Positions 17,405-26,095 of a stretch of 50,557 bases of DNA are shown one piece after another. Below the pieces are notes generated by a model. The model made no database searches and was not told the origin of the DNA. It worked only from the letters and a program-made list of their open reading frames with translations. Position numbers and translations under genes: made by a program. Source of the stretch: Candidatus Bipolaricaulota bacterium (GTDB lineage: Bacteria > Bipolaricaulota > Bipolaricaulia > Bipolaricaulales > Bipolaricaulaceae); the NCBI GenBank assembly GCA_014361015.1, contig JACIWJ010000005.1, forward strand, positions 1-50,557, written 5' to 3'. Position 1 is the first letter of the stretch. Each line of letters begins with the position of its first letter.

Positions 17405-18768
17405 GGCGCCTCTGCTCCCATCATCCGGAAGGCCGCGCCGAGCGAACGCAGGGCCTCGATGAAGGTCGCTGCATACCCATCTCCATCGCCGGCATCCCAG
17501 AGCCCTCGCAGACGCTCCAGGTAGCCCATGGCCCGACCGCGGATCTCCGGCGGAACCTCGTCGTCTTGGGCCATAAGCTGAAGAACGCACTCCCTCTTGC
17601 GCATCTCCTCTAGAGCTGCTTCGCTCGGGGTGGGGATCGGGCCAAAGATATAGTCCCAGAAGACCCCAACGTCTTCCTCTTGCTCGATCCCGCGGACGAG
17701 GACCCAGACATCCGGGAACAGGGGCTCGACCAGCTGTGCCCAAGCGAACACGCCATCAAGCAGGATCCGCTGATGGACTACTGCGCCAGGATCGACCTCC
17801 CCGCCCAACCAGTCTCGCCACTCCACCTCCCACTGGGCAAGCGACGATGGCCAATCCTCAAGCCACTCCGGAAGCTTGTTCAACACACGCACGAAATGGG
17901 TGTGCTCTTTGCGGACGAGGAAGTCCACCAGGCTCAGCCCGACTGAATAGACGAGACTTCCGGGCACGTCGGCCAACCCACCCCGGCGCGCCCACGCTGC
18001 TGAGACGGAGTGGATCTCCACAGGCTTCGCGGGGAGCCGATGGAGAGGACGGGAATGAAGAGAGTAGAGCGTGTAGTCTGCCAGCCCTTCCGTCAGAAGC
18101 CTGGGCATCTCATCCATGCTGAGCCCATGCTCCTCCGCCCAGACCAGCGTTGCCCAGTGTGCCATCTCGTGCGCGAGGAGCATCAGGAAGTCGTCGTTGG
18201 GCGCGAACGGCGGCCTTCCCTCCAGAGGGACAACGACCACTGGCCCCTCCGATTCCGTCACCAAGGCGGCAACCTGACGATCCGGAAACCCTGGAAAGCT
18301 CTCAGGCGTCGGGCTTGGGACGAAAAACCCGGCAGTGCCGAAGCGGCAGAACGCTTCCTGGAGAGCGTTCACGCCCGCGAATACAACCATCGTCAGAGGC
18401 CTGATCTCCCGTTCACCCAACAGGAGTGGGGACAGGGCCCAGAACGAACCCTCCTCAGGTCCCGGTACGATCACCCCCGCGAGGGGGAAGTCCGGGCCCA
18501 AGATCTCCCTGGCTTCCTCTCTGCTTGCTGCAGGCACCTCCCGTGGGCTCCGCCAGTCTCCCGTCGGTCTCGGAAGGGGCGTCAGATTCCAGAACACGAA
18601 CACCCTCTCCGCCCAGTTGGTGGCCATGTTCAGGTAGGCCTCGGGGTTCTCCGGCACCTCCCCCACCCAGTAGATGACCCCGTACCGCCAGGGGGTCGGG
18701 GTGATCGTGGGAGCCGCAATCCCCACCAAACCGACGAGCAGAACACAGAGCAGCGCCATCGGTCTCAT
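17401..18768 (-). CDS. secreted putative zinc metallopeptidase (HEXXH) of unassigned family
   Basis: Signal peptide; LLAHEMAHWATLVWAEEHG...LLTEGLADYTLYSL (HEXXH plus downstream TEGLADY). Confidence 0.7.
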   Translation of the reverse strand: MRPMALLCVLLVGLVGIAAPTITPTPWRYGVIYWVGEVPENPEAYLNMATNWAERVFVFWNLTPLPRPTGDWRSPREVPAASREEAREILGPDFPLAGVIVPGPEEGSFWALSPLLLGEREIRPLTMVVFAGVNALQEAFCRFGTAGFFVPSPTPESFPGFPDRQVAALVTESEGPVVVVPLEGRPPFAPNDDFLMLLAHEMAHWATLVWAEEHGLSMDEMPRLLTEGLADYTLYSLHSRPLHRLPAKPVEIHSVSAAWARRGGLADVPGSLVYSVGLSLVDFLVRKEHTHFVRVLNKLPEWLEDWPSSLAQWEVEWRDWLGGEVDPGAVVHQRILLDGVFAWAQLVEPLFPDVWVLVRGIEQEEDVGVFWDYIFGPIPTPSEAALEEMRKRECVLQLMAQDDEVPPEIRGRAMGYLERLRGLWDAGDGDGYAATFIEALRSLGAAFRMMGAEAP

Positions 18769-18894
18769 GGGTCCTCCTTCGAGAGGAGTATAGCGGGGTC
18801 AGCCAAGCGGGTCGCCGCTGAGAGGGCCGCAGGCCTGCTCCAGCCGCCGCCTGGCCAGATGAGGCAAGTCAGCAGGGGACAGGGCATCGAGAGG

Positions 18895-20172
18895 CTATGG
18901 ACCCAGAACCCTCGCGGGCGACGAGACGTAGAGCTTGAGCCCGTCGAGCTCGAACACGAGCTCGGCGAAGAACGCCGTGTACCCCGCTCCCGCCGCGACA
19001 TGGGCCCCCCAGCCCTCCGCGGCCGCCGGGAGCTCCCGCTCGACCCACCGCGCCTCGCGGAAGTCCGGGGTCGGGCTCTGTGCGACCCACAGCCGCGCCT
19101 CGACCGGTGCCCAGTCCGCGCGAACGTTGACCATGGCCCCGTTGAGGGTCAACCGAACCGCGCTCTCCACCCGTGGCGGCTCCTCCCCTCGCGCCACCAG
19201 GCGCGCGAACAGGGCGAGCGAGCCCATCACCCGCCCCAGGTCGAGCACCCCGTGCCCGGCGTTGGGGACGACGAGGAGGAGCTTTGGCTCCGGCAGCCCC
19301 GGCCAGTAGAGGCCCGTCGCGTCCACGGTCCAGTACGGGTCGTTTGACCCCACCACGACGAGCTTGGGCATGGTGTAGGCGTGGCGGTACGAGTACGGGT
19401 CCACGATCCACGCCAGCCGCGCCCCCTCCGGGGCCGCGGTGAACTCCCCCGTGAGCCCGCGCGACGTGTAGTCCCTGAGCATCGGCGATGGGCCGCCGAG
19501 GAACTCCTCCTGCTGGACGAGCTGGGCCGGGATGTTCAGGAAGTCGAACACGATCGGGATCATCCCGAGCACGCGCCCCGGCGCGGTGGCCGCGGCGAGG
19601 TACGCCGTCCAGCCCCGCTTCGACGCGCCCGTGACCACGAACCCCCGCAGCTCCGCCCCCCACAGCTCGGGGGCAAGCGCCTCCAGGGCCTCCATCGCCG
19701 CGTGGGCGCTCCGGGTCATGGGGAGGAGGAGCGGCCAGTCCGGGTCCCCTTCCTCGAGGTACCGCTCGAACGTGTGGGCGATGAGCGCGTCCTCGCGGAG
19801 GCCGAACAGGGGCTGGTTGGGGACTCCGCCCAAGACCGCCACCCGCAGGCCCGCGAGCGACGCCATCGTCAGCCCAAGGAGGGCGTCGGCCCGGCCCTGC
19901 CCTCCCGTGATGTACACCACCATCACGTCCTGGACGAGCACGCTCCCCGGATCGCACACGTGGAGCACGTGGTCCCAGGGGATCCCCCGCCAGACCTGGG
20001 ACCGGAGGCGGACCTCCGTGATCCGGCCCGCTCCAACCGCCTCGGCTCCCACCACCTCCCAGACCGCCGTTCCCGCTGCCGCGTCGAGGTAGTCGAACAG
20101 CTCCACCGGCGGCCGGGCACAGGCGATGACCCCAACCAGCGCGACCGCGATCACCCCCAACCGTTGGTGCAA
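18895..20172 (-). CDS. PhoPQ-activated pathogenicity-related protein (PqaA)-like, secreted, TTG start
   Basis: GIPWDHVLHVCDPGS...VVYITGG...LRGFVVTGASKRGWTAYLAAAT...VVGSNDPYWTVDATGLYWPGL...NAGHG; SD GGAGG before TTG. Confidence 0.82.
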   Translation of the reverse strand: MHQRLGVIAVALVGVIACARPPVELFDYLDAAAGTAVWEVVGAEAVGAGRITEVRLRSQVWRGIPWDHVLHVCDPGSVLVQDVMVVYITGGQGRADALLGLTMASLAGLRVAVLGGVPNQPLFGLREDALIAHTFERYLEEGDPDWPLLLPMTRSAHAAMEALEALAPELWGAELRGFVVTGASKRGWTAYLAAATAPGRVLGMIPIVFDFLNIPAQLVQQEEFLGGPSPMLRDYTSRGLTGEFTAAPEGARLAWIVDPYSYRHAYTMPKLVVVGSNDPYWTVDATGLYWPGLPEPKLLLVVPNAGHGVLDLGRVMGSLALFARLVARGEEPPRVESAVRLTLNGAMVNVRADWAPVEARLWVAQSPTPDFREARWVERELPAAAEGWGAHVAAGAGYTAFFAELVFELDGLKLYVSSPARVLGP

Positions 20173-20351
20173 GGTGCCTCCTTTGTCCGGGTCGAGTCTA
20201 CCCGGGGAGCAGCCCCGGGGGGCCTCCACGGGCCGATGGGACTGCCGCCGGATCCACAACCGAACTCGACAGCCGTCGGCAGCTGGCGTCTCGGGAGCTG
20301 TACAATGCATCCGCCCGGCCGGGTGTCCCCGGTTCCGACGGGAGGTGGACG

Positions 20352-22286
20352 GTGGTGGATGAGGACCGGCGCAGGCTCGCCGCGCTGATGCTCACCGACC
20401 TGGTGGGCTACACGTCCCTCTGTCAGCGCAACGAGAACCTCGCCCTGGAGATCCTCCGCGATCAGTCGCGGATCGTCCGCGCGGAGGTTGCCCGTCACGG
20501 TGGTCGGGAGGTCAAGTGCACGGGCGACGGGTACCTGGTCGAGTTCCCCAGCGCCCTGGCCGCCCTGGAGTGCGCCGTCGCGATCCAACGGGCGGTCGAC
20601 CGTCGCAACGCCTCTGTGCCCGAGGAGGACACGTTCCACCTTCGGATCGGGCTGCACCTGGGCGACGTCGTGGACCGAGGGGGTGACCTGTTCGGGGACG
20701 GGGTGAACCTCGTCGCCCGCATCGAGCCCCTCGCCCCGCCAGGAGGGGTCTGTGCGTCTCAGCAGGTCTACGATCAGGTCTGGAACAAGACCGAGGAACG
20801 CCTCGTCTACGCGGGAACGGAGTCGCTGAAGGGGCTGGAGCACCCCACCAAGATCTACCGCGTCGCCCGCACCGGGGATCCCCGCCTCCCCGCCGATCGG
20901 GGAGCCGACCGGCGGCGGATCGCCGTCCTCCCCCTGGTGAACGTGAGCCCCGATCCCGCCGACGCCTACTTCACGGACGGGATGACCGACGAGCTCATCT
21001 GTACGCTGGCCCAACATCCCGAACTGAAGGTGATTGCCCACACGTCTGTACTCCGCTACAGGGGAACCACGAAGTCCATCGCCGAGATCCGGGAGGAGCT
21101 CGGGGTGGGGACGATCGTCGAGGGCAGCGTCCGCAAGGTGGGCGAGCGCATCCGGATTTCCCTCCAGCTCATCGACCCCTACAGCGAGGAACACCTTTGG
21201 GCGCGGGCCTACGATGGGGTGCTCGGCGACGTGTTCGCGTTCCAGGCCGACGTCGCTTCCCAGGTGGCGCGGGCCCTGGAGCTCCTGCTCGTGGAGGGAG
21301 GGGCGCACCCGGTGCGGCGAGAGCCGACACGCAACCTCGACGCCTACACGCTCTACCTCAAGGGGCGTTACCTCTGGAACCGCCGCACCGAGGCCGACCT
21401 GCGGGCGGCGATCGGTTGCTTCGCGAGGGCGACCGAGCTCGACCCACGCTTCGCCCTCGCCCACGTGGGACTGGCCGATGCCTACGCCCTTCTCCCCGAG
21501 TACGGGACCCTATCGCCGCGGGATGCCCACCCCCAGGCCCGCGCGGCCGCCCTCCGCGCGCTGGAGCTGGACGAGTCCCTGGCCGAGGCACACGCATCCC
21601 TGGGCATGATCTGCGCCCATCAGTCGTTCGACTTCGGCGCGGCGCAGCGCGAGCTGCAGCGGGCGATCGAGCTCAACCCCAACTACGCCACCGCCCACCA
21701 CTGGTACGCGCTCGTGCTCATGTACACCCACCGGTTGGACGAAGCCCGGCGCGCCATCGACCGGGCGCTGGAGCTCGACCCGTTGTCCCTCGTCGTGAAC
21801 CGGAACCTCGGCCGGATCCTCCTTGCTGGCCGTCGGACCGATGAGGCGATCGCGGCGTTGGAGAGGGTGTTGGCCCTCGATCCTTCGTTCCCGATGACCC
21901 GCGTCAACCTCGCCCTTGCGTACGTGCAGAAGGGCGACCTGCAGCACGCGCTGGCTGCGGTGGAGGGGGAGCGGTCCGTGAGCGGGGGGTCGCCGTGGCC
22001 AGCGGTGATCGCGGGCTGCCTCCGCGAGATGAGCGGAGAGCGGGGGGCGGTGGCCGCCGCGCTGCGGGAACTCGAGGGCCGGGCCGCACGAGGCCACGTC
22101 CCCCCGACCTGCTTCGCCGCGTGCTACCTGGCGGTCGGCGACCTGGAGCGAGCCCTTGCCTGGCTCGAGCGCGCGTACGCTGAGCGAGATGAGTGGCTTC
22201 TCACCGCGCTCACAACCTCGTTCGTCGATCCGGTGCGGTCAGACCCGAGGTTCGTTCGGCTGGTGGCCCAGGTCCTCGGATCGTGA
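20352..22286 (+). CDS. class III adenylate/guanylate cyclase + FlgO/TolB-like domain + TPR protein
   Basis: LMLTDLVGYTSLCQRN, EVKCTGDGYLVEF, GDGVNLVARIE cyclase motifs; RRRIAVLPLVNVSPDPADAYFTDGMTDELI; several TPR repeats; GTG start. Confidence 0.87.
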   Translation: MVDEDRRRLAALMLTDLVGYTSLCQRNENLALEILRDQSRIVRAEVARHGGREVKCTGDGYLVEFPSALAALECAVAIQRAVDRRNASVPEEDTFHLRIGLHLGDVVDRGGDLFGDGVNLVARIEPLAPPGGVCASQQVYDQVWNKTEERLVYAGTESLKGLEHPTKIYRVARTGDPRLPADRGADRRRIAVLPLVNVSPDPADAYFTDGMTDELICTLAQHPELKVIAHTSVLRYRGTTKSIAEIREELGVGTIVEGSVRKVGERIRISLQLIDPYSEEHLWARAYDGVLGDVFAFQADVASQVARALELLLVEGGAHPVRREPTRNLDAYTLYLKGRYLWNRRTEADLRAAIGCFARATELDPRFALAHVGLADAYALLPEYGTLSPRDAHPQARAAALRALELDESLAEAHASLGMICAHQSFDFGAAQRELQRAIELNPNYATAHHWYALVLMYTHRLDEARRAIDRALELDPLSLVVNRNLGRILLAGRRTDEAIAALERVLALDPSFPMTRVNLALAYVQKGDLQHALAAVEGERSVSGGSPWPAVIAGCLREMSGERGAVAAALRELEGRAARGHVPPTCFAACYLAVGDLERALAWLERAYAERDEWLLTALTTSFVDPVRSDPRFVRLVAQVLGS

Positions 22287-22389
22287 GGATGGATCAACCT
22301 TTCCTGCCTCGCCGTGGGTCCACAGGGGGGGACGGGGGCTTTCCCACCCCAGGGCTGTCGGCCGGGCGGGAGCGCGCCGCACGCGCCCT

Positions 22390-22640
22390 CGTTCTCGACA
22401 GGTGGTTCCACCCGGCGGAGGTCGATCGGCGCCCCGGGGGACGGGTCATCGAAGAGGTGCATGTGCAGGTGGGGGATGGTGTTCCCGTGGATCTCGGAGT
22501 CGATCTTCACCGCGCCGGTCACGGCCTTCGGCGTCCGGCGGGGATGGGCGACGGGCCACGACGTGGGGGACTCCCAGATCGTCACGCGATCCTCGGGCTC
22601 CGGCCAGGGCACACCGGGCAGCCTTCCCGCCGGGAGAACC
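22390..22640 (-). pseudogene. decayed HIT-family (Ap4A hydrolase-like) gene
   Basis: REGCPVC in one frame, PEPEDRVTIWESPTSWP...KAVTGAVKIDSEIHGNTIPHLHMHLFDDPSPGAPIDLRRVEPPV in another; HIT motif HLHMH retained but central part and frame lost. Confidence 0.55.
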
Positions 22641-22753
22641 TTCCCCCCTCCGCGAAGTCGTGTGAACGCTCACGGTACCTCCTCCCCCACATACCCGGTC
22701 TCGAGCGAAGGGACGCCGCTGGGAGCTCGCGGGGAAAGGGCCGACGTCGCGTG

Positions 22754-23557
22754 CTATGACGGTGGACTGTGGGTCGCGGAGAGGAGGAGCTCGTCCTCGG
22801 CACACCCTTCCTGCCGGAAAAGCCTGACCAGGTCATCCACAGCCAACGCCCGTTTCTCCGTGGAAGGAAGGTCGAGGAGGATCCGGCCCCGATGGAGCAT
22901 CACGAGCCGGTCTCCGCAAGCCAATGCTTGGTCCATGCGGTGGGTGACCATGAGCGTGGCCAAGCCCCCTGCGCGGACGAGGTCCTCCGTGACCGCGAGC
23001 ACGCGCTCGGCATTGGCCGGATCGAGGGCCGCCGTGTGTTCGTCGAGGAGGAGCAGCCGTGGCTGGGCCAGGGTGGCCATGAGCACGGCAAGCGCCTGCC
23101 GCTCCCCACCGGATAGGCAGGCGACCCGCTCGGAGAGCCTCTCCTCCAGCCCCATGCCGAGCCCAGCCAGCGCTTGCTGCACCACCGTGCGGCGGCGGCG
23201 GGTCAACGGGAAGCGAAGCCCCCTCTTCCCTTTGCGCGAGGCGAGGGCGAGGTTCTCGGCGACGGTGAGGGAGGGCGCGGCCCCCTGCCGCGGATCCTGA
23301 AACACGCGTCCGATCCAACGGGCCCGGCGGTGGGTCGGCCAACCCGTCACGTCTCGACCGAGCAGGTAGACCTTCCCCTGGTCCGGGCGTGCACCTCCTG
23401 CGATCACGTTCAGCAGGGTGGTCTTCCCCGCTCCGTTGGAGCCGATGACCGTCACGAACTCCCGCTCGGCGAGGGCGAACTCCACCCCCGCCAAAGCGGA
23501 GACGAGCTGGGCACCGACCGCGTACGACTTCCGTACCCCCACAAGCTCAAGGATCAT
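22754..23557 (-). CDS. ABC transporter ATP-binding protein (TrpXYZ-type)
   Basis: GSNGAGKTTLLNVIAG, CLSGGERQALAVLMA, LLLLDEHTAALDP. Confidence 0.93.
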   Translation of the reverse strand: MILELVGVRKSYAVGAQLVSALAGVEFALAEREFVTVIGSNGAGKTTLLNVIAGGARPDQGKVYLLGRDVTGWPTHRRARWIGRVFQDPRQGAAPSLTVAENLALASRKGKRGLRFPLTRRRRTVVQQALAGLGMGLEERLSERVACLSGGERQALAVLMATLAQPRLLLLDEHTAALDPANAERVLAVTEDLVRAGGLATLMVTHRMDQALACGDRLVMLHRGRILLDLPSTEKRALAVDDLVRLFRQEGCAEDELLLSATHSPPS

Positions 23558-24438
23558 CTTGCCTCCTCCCGGTGCAGCCGCCACGCCGGGGCCACGAGGG
23601 CCCCGAGCACGACGAGGGCGGTGAGGAGCCTCAGGTCGGAGGCGGTGAACCCCACGGCTGCCCCATAGCGCAACGCGACGAGGATCGCTCCCCGGTACAG
23701 GCACGACCCGACCATCACCGCTCCCAACGCCCACAGGATCGAGCGCGGACGGAGGAGGATCTCCCCGACGATCACCGACGCCAGTCCTGCGACAATCGTC
23801 CCCACTCCGAGCCCGACGTCGGCGAACCCGGAGTGCTGGGCAGCCAGGGCGCCGGACAGGGCGACGAGCCCGTTGGCGAGCGCGAGGCCCAAGATGACCA
23901 TCCCCTCAGGGCTTGTGCCGTAGGCCCTCACCATCCCAGGGTTGTCCCCCGTGGCGCGGAGGGTCAGGCCGACCTCGGTCCGAAACAGAAGGTGAAGGAG
24001 GAAGATCGCTCCCAGCATGAGCGACGCCGCCACAGCGAGGTTGGCCGACGGCAGGGGGATCCCCCCCCACTGGGCGGCGAGACGGAACACGGATGGGCGG
24101 CCGAGCAGGGGAAGGTTGGGCCTCCCCATGATGCGCAGGTTCAGGGAGTAGAGCATGATCATCGTCAGCACCCCCGCCAGAAGCCCCTGGATGCGGAGCT
24201 TGGTGGCGAGCACCCCGGTGAATGCCCCGCCCACGGCCCCAGCGACGAACGCGATCCCGAGCGCTGCGTACGGGTTCCATCCCCCCACGATCAGCGTCGC
24301 CCCCACCGCCGCCCCGAGGGGGAACGTCCCGTCCACGGACAGATCGGGGAACGAGAGGATGCGGAACGAGATGTACACCCCGAGGGCCATCAGGCCATAG
24401 ATGAGCCCCTGCTCGACCGCTGCCATGACGATGCTCAT
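23554..24438 (-). CDS. ABC transporter permease (TrpXYZ-type)
   Basis: MSIVMAAVEQGLIYGLMALGVYISFRILSFPDLSVDGTFPLGAAVGA; typical of permeases paired with ABC_sub_bind proteins. Confidence 0.9.
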   Translation of the reverse strand: MSIVMAAVEQGLIYGLMALGVYISFRILSFPDLSVDGTFPLGAAVGATLIVGGWNPYAALGIAFVAGAVGGAFTGVLATKLRIQGLLAGVLTMIMLYSLNLRIMGRPNLPLLGRPSVFRLAAQWGGIPLPSANLAVAASLMLGAIFLLHLLFRTEVGLTLRATGDNPGMVRAYGTSPEGMVILGLALANGLVALSGALAAQHSGFADVGLGVGTIVAGLASVIVGEILLRPRSILWALGAVMVGSCLYRGAILVALRYGAAVGFTASDLRLLTALVVLGALVAPAWRLHREEAR

Positions 24439-24448
24439 GCCGACGCGC

Positions 24449-25429
24449 TCACTCTCCGGAAACGAACCGACGGCCGCCGATGAGGATCCCCGTCGCTTGG
24501 TCCAGCACCGCCTGCGGGAAGGTGAACCCGATCGCCTGCGCCGTGTCCAGGTTGAGCAGGACCTCGCGCTTCCCAAATTCCGTGTCCTTCTGGTAGATGA
24601 GCTGGATCTGATCGGGTCTCTTGCCCGTGAGGAGATCGAGCACAACCTTTCCGGTCAATAGACCGTGGCTGTAGTAGTCCCACCCCGCACAGAGCAGTGG
24701 TCCCCGTCCGATGCTGAACGGGTCGGCCATGAGGAACGGGATCCGCTCAGCGTTCGCGACCTGCACGACCCCTTCGATTCCCGCGGCGACAGTGTTGTCC
24801 GTGGTCGCGTAGAAGGCGTCCACACGCCCGATGAGGGACTGCGCGGCCAGCATCACCATGGCCGTGCTCTCCGCGGCAGCGGTCACGATCTGAAGGCCCA
24901 GCCCACCGGCCGCCTCCTGGGCCACCTTCGTCAGATAGTCGGAGTTCGCTTCCCCGGGGTTGTACACGATGCCCACCCGACGGATGGCGGGGGACAGGGC
25001 CTTGAGCAACGCCAGGTCCAACGCGGGCTCGATGAGGTCGGAGACCCCGGTGACGTTGGGGTGGCCAGTGAGGCCGTACTCCTCGGGGGCCGTGACCGCG
25101 CTGTAGACCACGGGGACGTCTGTCCCAGCGAAGACTTGGACGGCGGCGAGGGCGGTGGGGGTAGCGATGGCCACCACCAGGTCGACCCCGCGGGCCCGGA
25201 ACTCCTGAGCAATGGCGATCGCCAGAGAGAAGTCCCCCTGGGCATTCGCCAGGACGTACCGCACGTTTTCCCCTTCCACGTACCCCGCCTCGGCCAGGGC
25301 GGAGATAATGCCGTCCCGGACAGCGTTAAGCGCCTGGTGCTCAACGATCTGGGTGATCCCGATCACGATCGGTTGGCCGACGGCACTGGCCGCGCACACC
25401 ATGAGCAGTACTGCGAGTGCAACCTTCAT
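24449..25429 (-). CDS. ABC transporter substrate-binding protein (ABC_sub_bind / TrpX-like)
   Basis: Signal peptide; VIGITQIVEHQALNAVRDGIISALAEAGYVEGENVRYVLANAQGD...VDLVVAIATPTALAAVQVFAGTDVPVVYSAVTAPEEYGL. Confidence 0.9.
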   Translation of the reverse strand: MKVALAVLLMVCAASAVGQPIVIGITQIVEHQALNAVRDGIISALAEAGYVEGENVRYVLANAQGDFSLAIAIAQEFRARGVDLVVAIATPTALAAVQVFAGTDVPVVYSAVTAPEEYGLTGHPNVTGVSDLIEPALDLALLKALSPAIRRVGIVYNPGEANSDYLTKVAQEAAGGLGLQIVTAAAESTAMVMLAAQSLIGRVDAFYATTDNTVAAGIEGVVQVANAERIPFLMADPFSIGRGPLLCAGWDYYSHGLLTGKVVLDLLTGKRPDQIQLIYQKDTEFGKREVLLNLDTAQAIGFTFPQAVLDQATGILIGGRRFVSGE

Positions 25430-25444
25430 CTGTTCCTCCTCGAC

Positions 25445-25475
25445 AAAGAAAAACCCGCAAGCGTCCTGCTTGCGG
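25445..25475 (-). terminator. intrinsic terminator in 5' leader of the TrpX-like operon (candidate attenuator)
   Basis: Minus strand CCGCAAGC-AGGAC-GCTTGCGG-GTTTTTCTTT, 8-bp perfect stem, U-tract, located between leader ORF and SBP gene. Confidence 0.85.
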
Positions 25476-25518
25476 TCTCCGGGCGCACCTCTCCCCACGA
25501 GCGGAGGAGGTCGCGCCC

Positions 25519-25590
25519 CTATGCGAACCAATACCCGTAGAAGCTCGACTTCCCGGCGATCACCCCCCCGCTCATGATCATCTCTTCCAT
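25519..25590 (-). CDS. leader peptide MEEMIMSGGVIAGKSSFYGYWFA (23 aa)
   Basis: ATG GAA GAG ATG ATC ATG AGC GGG GGG GTG ATC GCC GGG AAG TCG AGC TTC TAC GGG TAT TGG TTC GCA TAG; 5 aromatic codons in 6 just before stop; promoter 8 nt upstream, terminator downstream. Confidence 0.75.
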   Translation of the reverse strand: MEEMIMSGGVIAGKSSFYGYWFA

Positions 25591-25598
25591 CACACTTT

Positions 25599-25627
25599 CA
25601 AATACGACGCCCTGGGATCCCTGTCAA
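25599..25627 (-). promoter_or_regulatory. promoter TTGACA-17-TATTTG of TrpX-like operon
   Basis: -35 25622-25627, -10 25599-25604; leader ATG 8 nt downstream. Confidence 0.75.
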
Positions 25628-25902
25628 GAGCCCTGTCCCCGCTTGGGTCATCACATGGGCACGATCCGCGTCGCGTAGCGCGATGTGCATCGTGGCCGTG
25701 CGCTTGCGAAGAAGGACTTCCACCGGCCGGCGGAGGCCGATCGTGTCGCCCCCTCGCCTGTCAGCGCTGGAATGCTGAACGCACGCTTCATTGGCCGAGA
25801 CGTGGGCGCCCTCCTGTGCACACCTCCGCCAAGGTTCCGCCCCCCAGCGTAGTCGGGCTGTCCCTGGCCTGCGGTGCACCCCACCGGGATCCGATGGGGT
25901 TG

Positions 25903-25974
<72 letters not shown>

Positions 25975-25984
25975 GTAGGTGATG

Positions 25985-26013
25985 AGCATAGCCTGCGCGT
26001 GGCCAGGGGACAA
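25985..26013 (-). promoter_or_regulatory. probable tRNA-Gln promoter TTGTCC-17-TATGCT
   Basis: Minus strand hexamers upstream of tRNA 5' end at 25974. Confidence 0.5.
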
Positions 26014-26095
26014 GGGTTTGTCTCTCCCAGCGCATCATCGCGTAGACTTCACCCGTGGACGGCTGGTTGCGGTCGCCTCTCTCGTCGAGGTGGGC

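Noticed and set aside
25640-25900. Possible integration-scar region next to tRNA-Gln
   Set aside because: No integrase, no duplicated tRNA 3' end seen in the window, and the local ORFs look non-coding.
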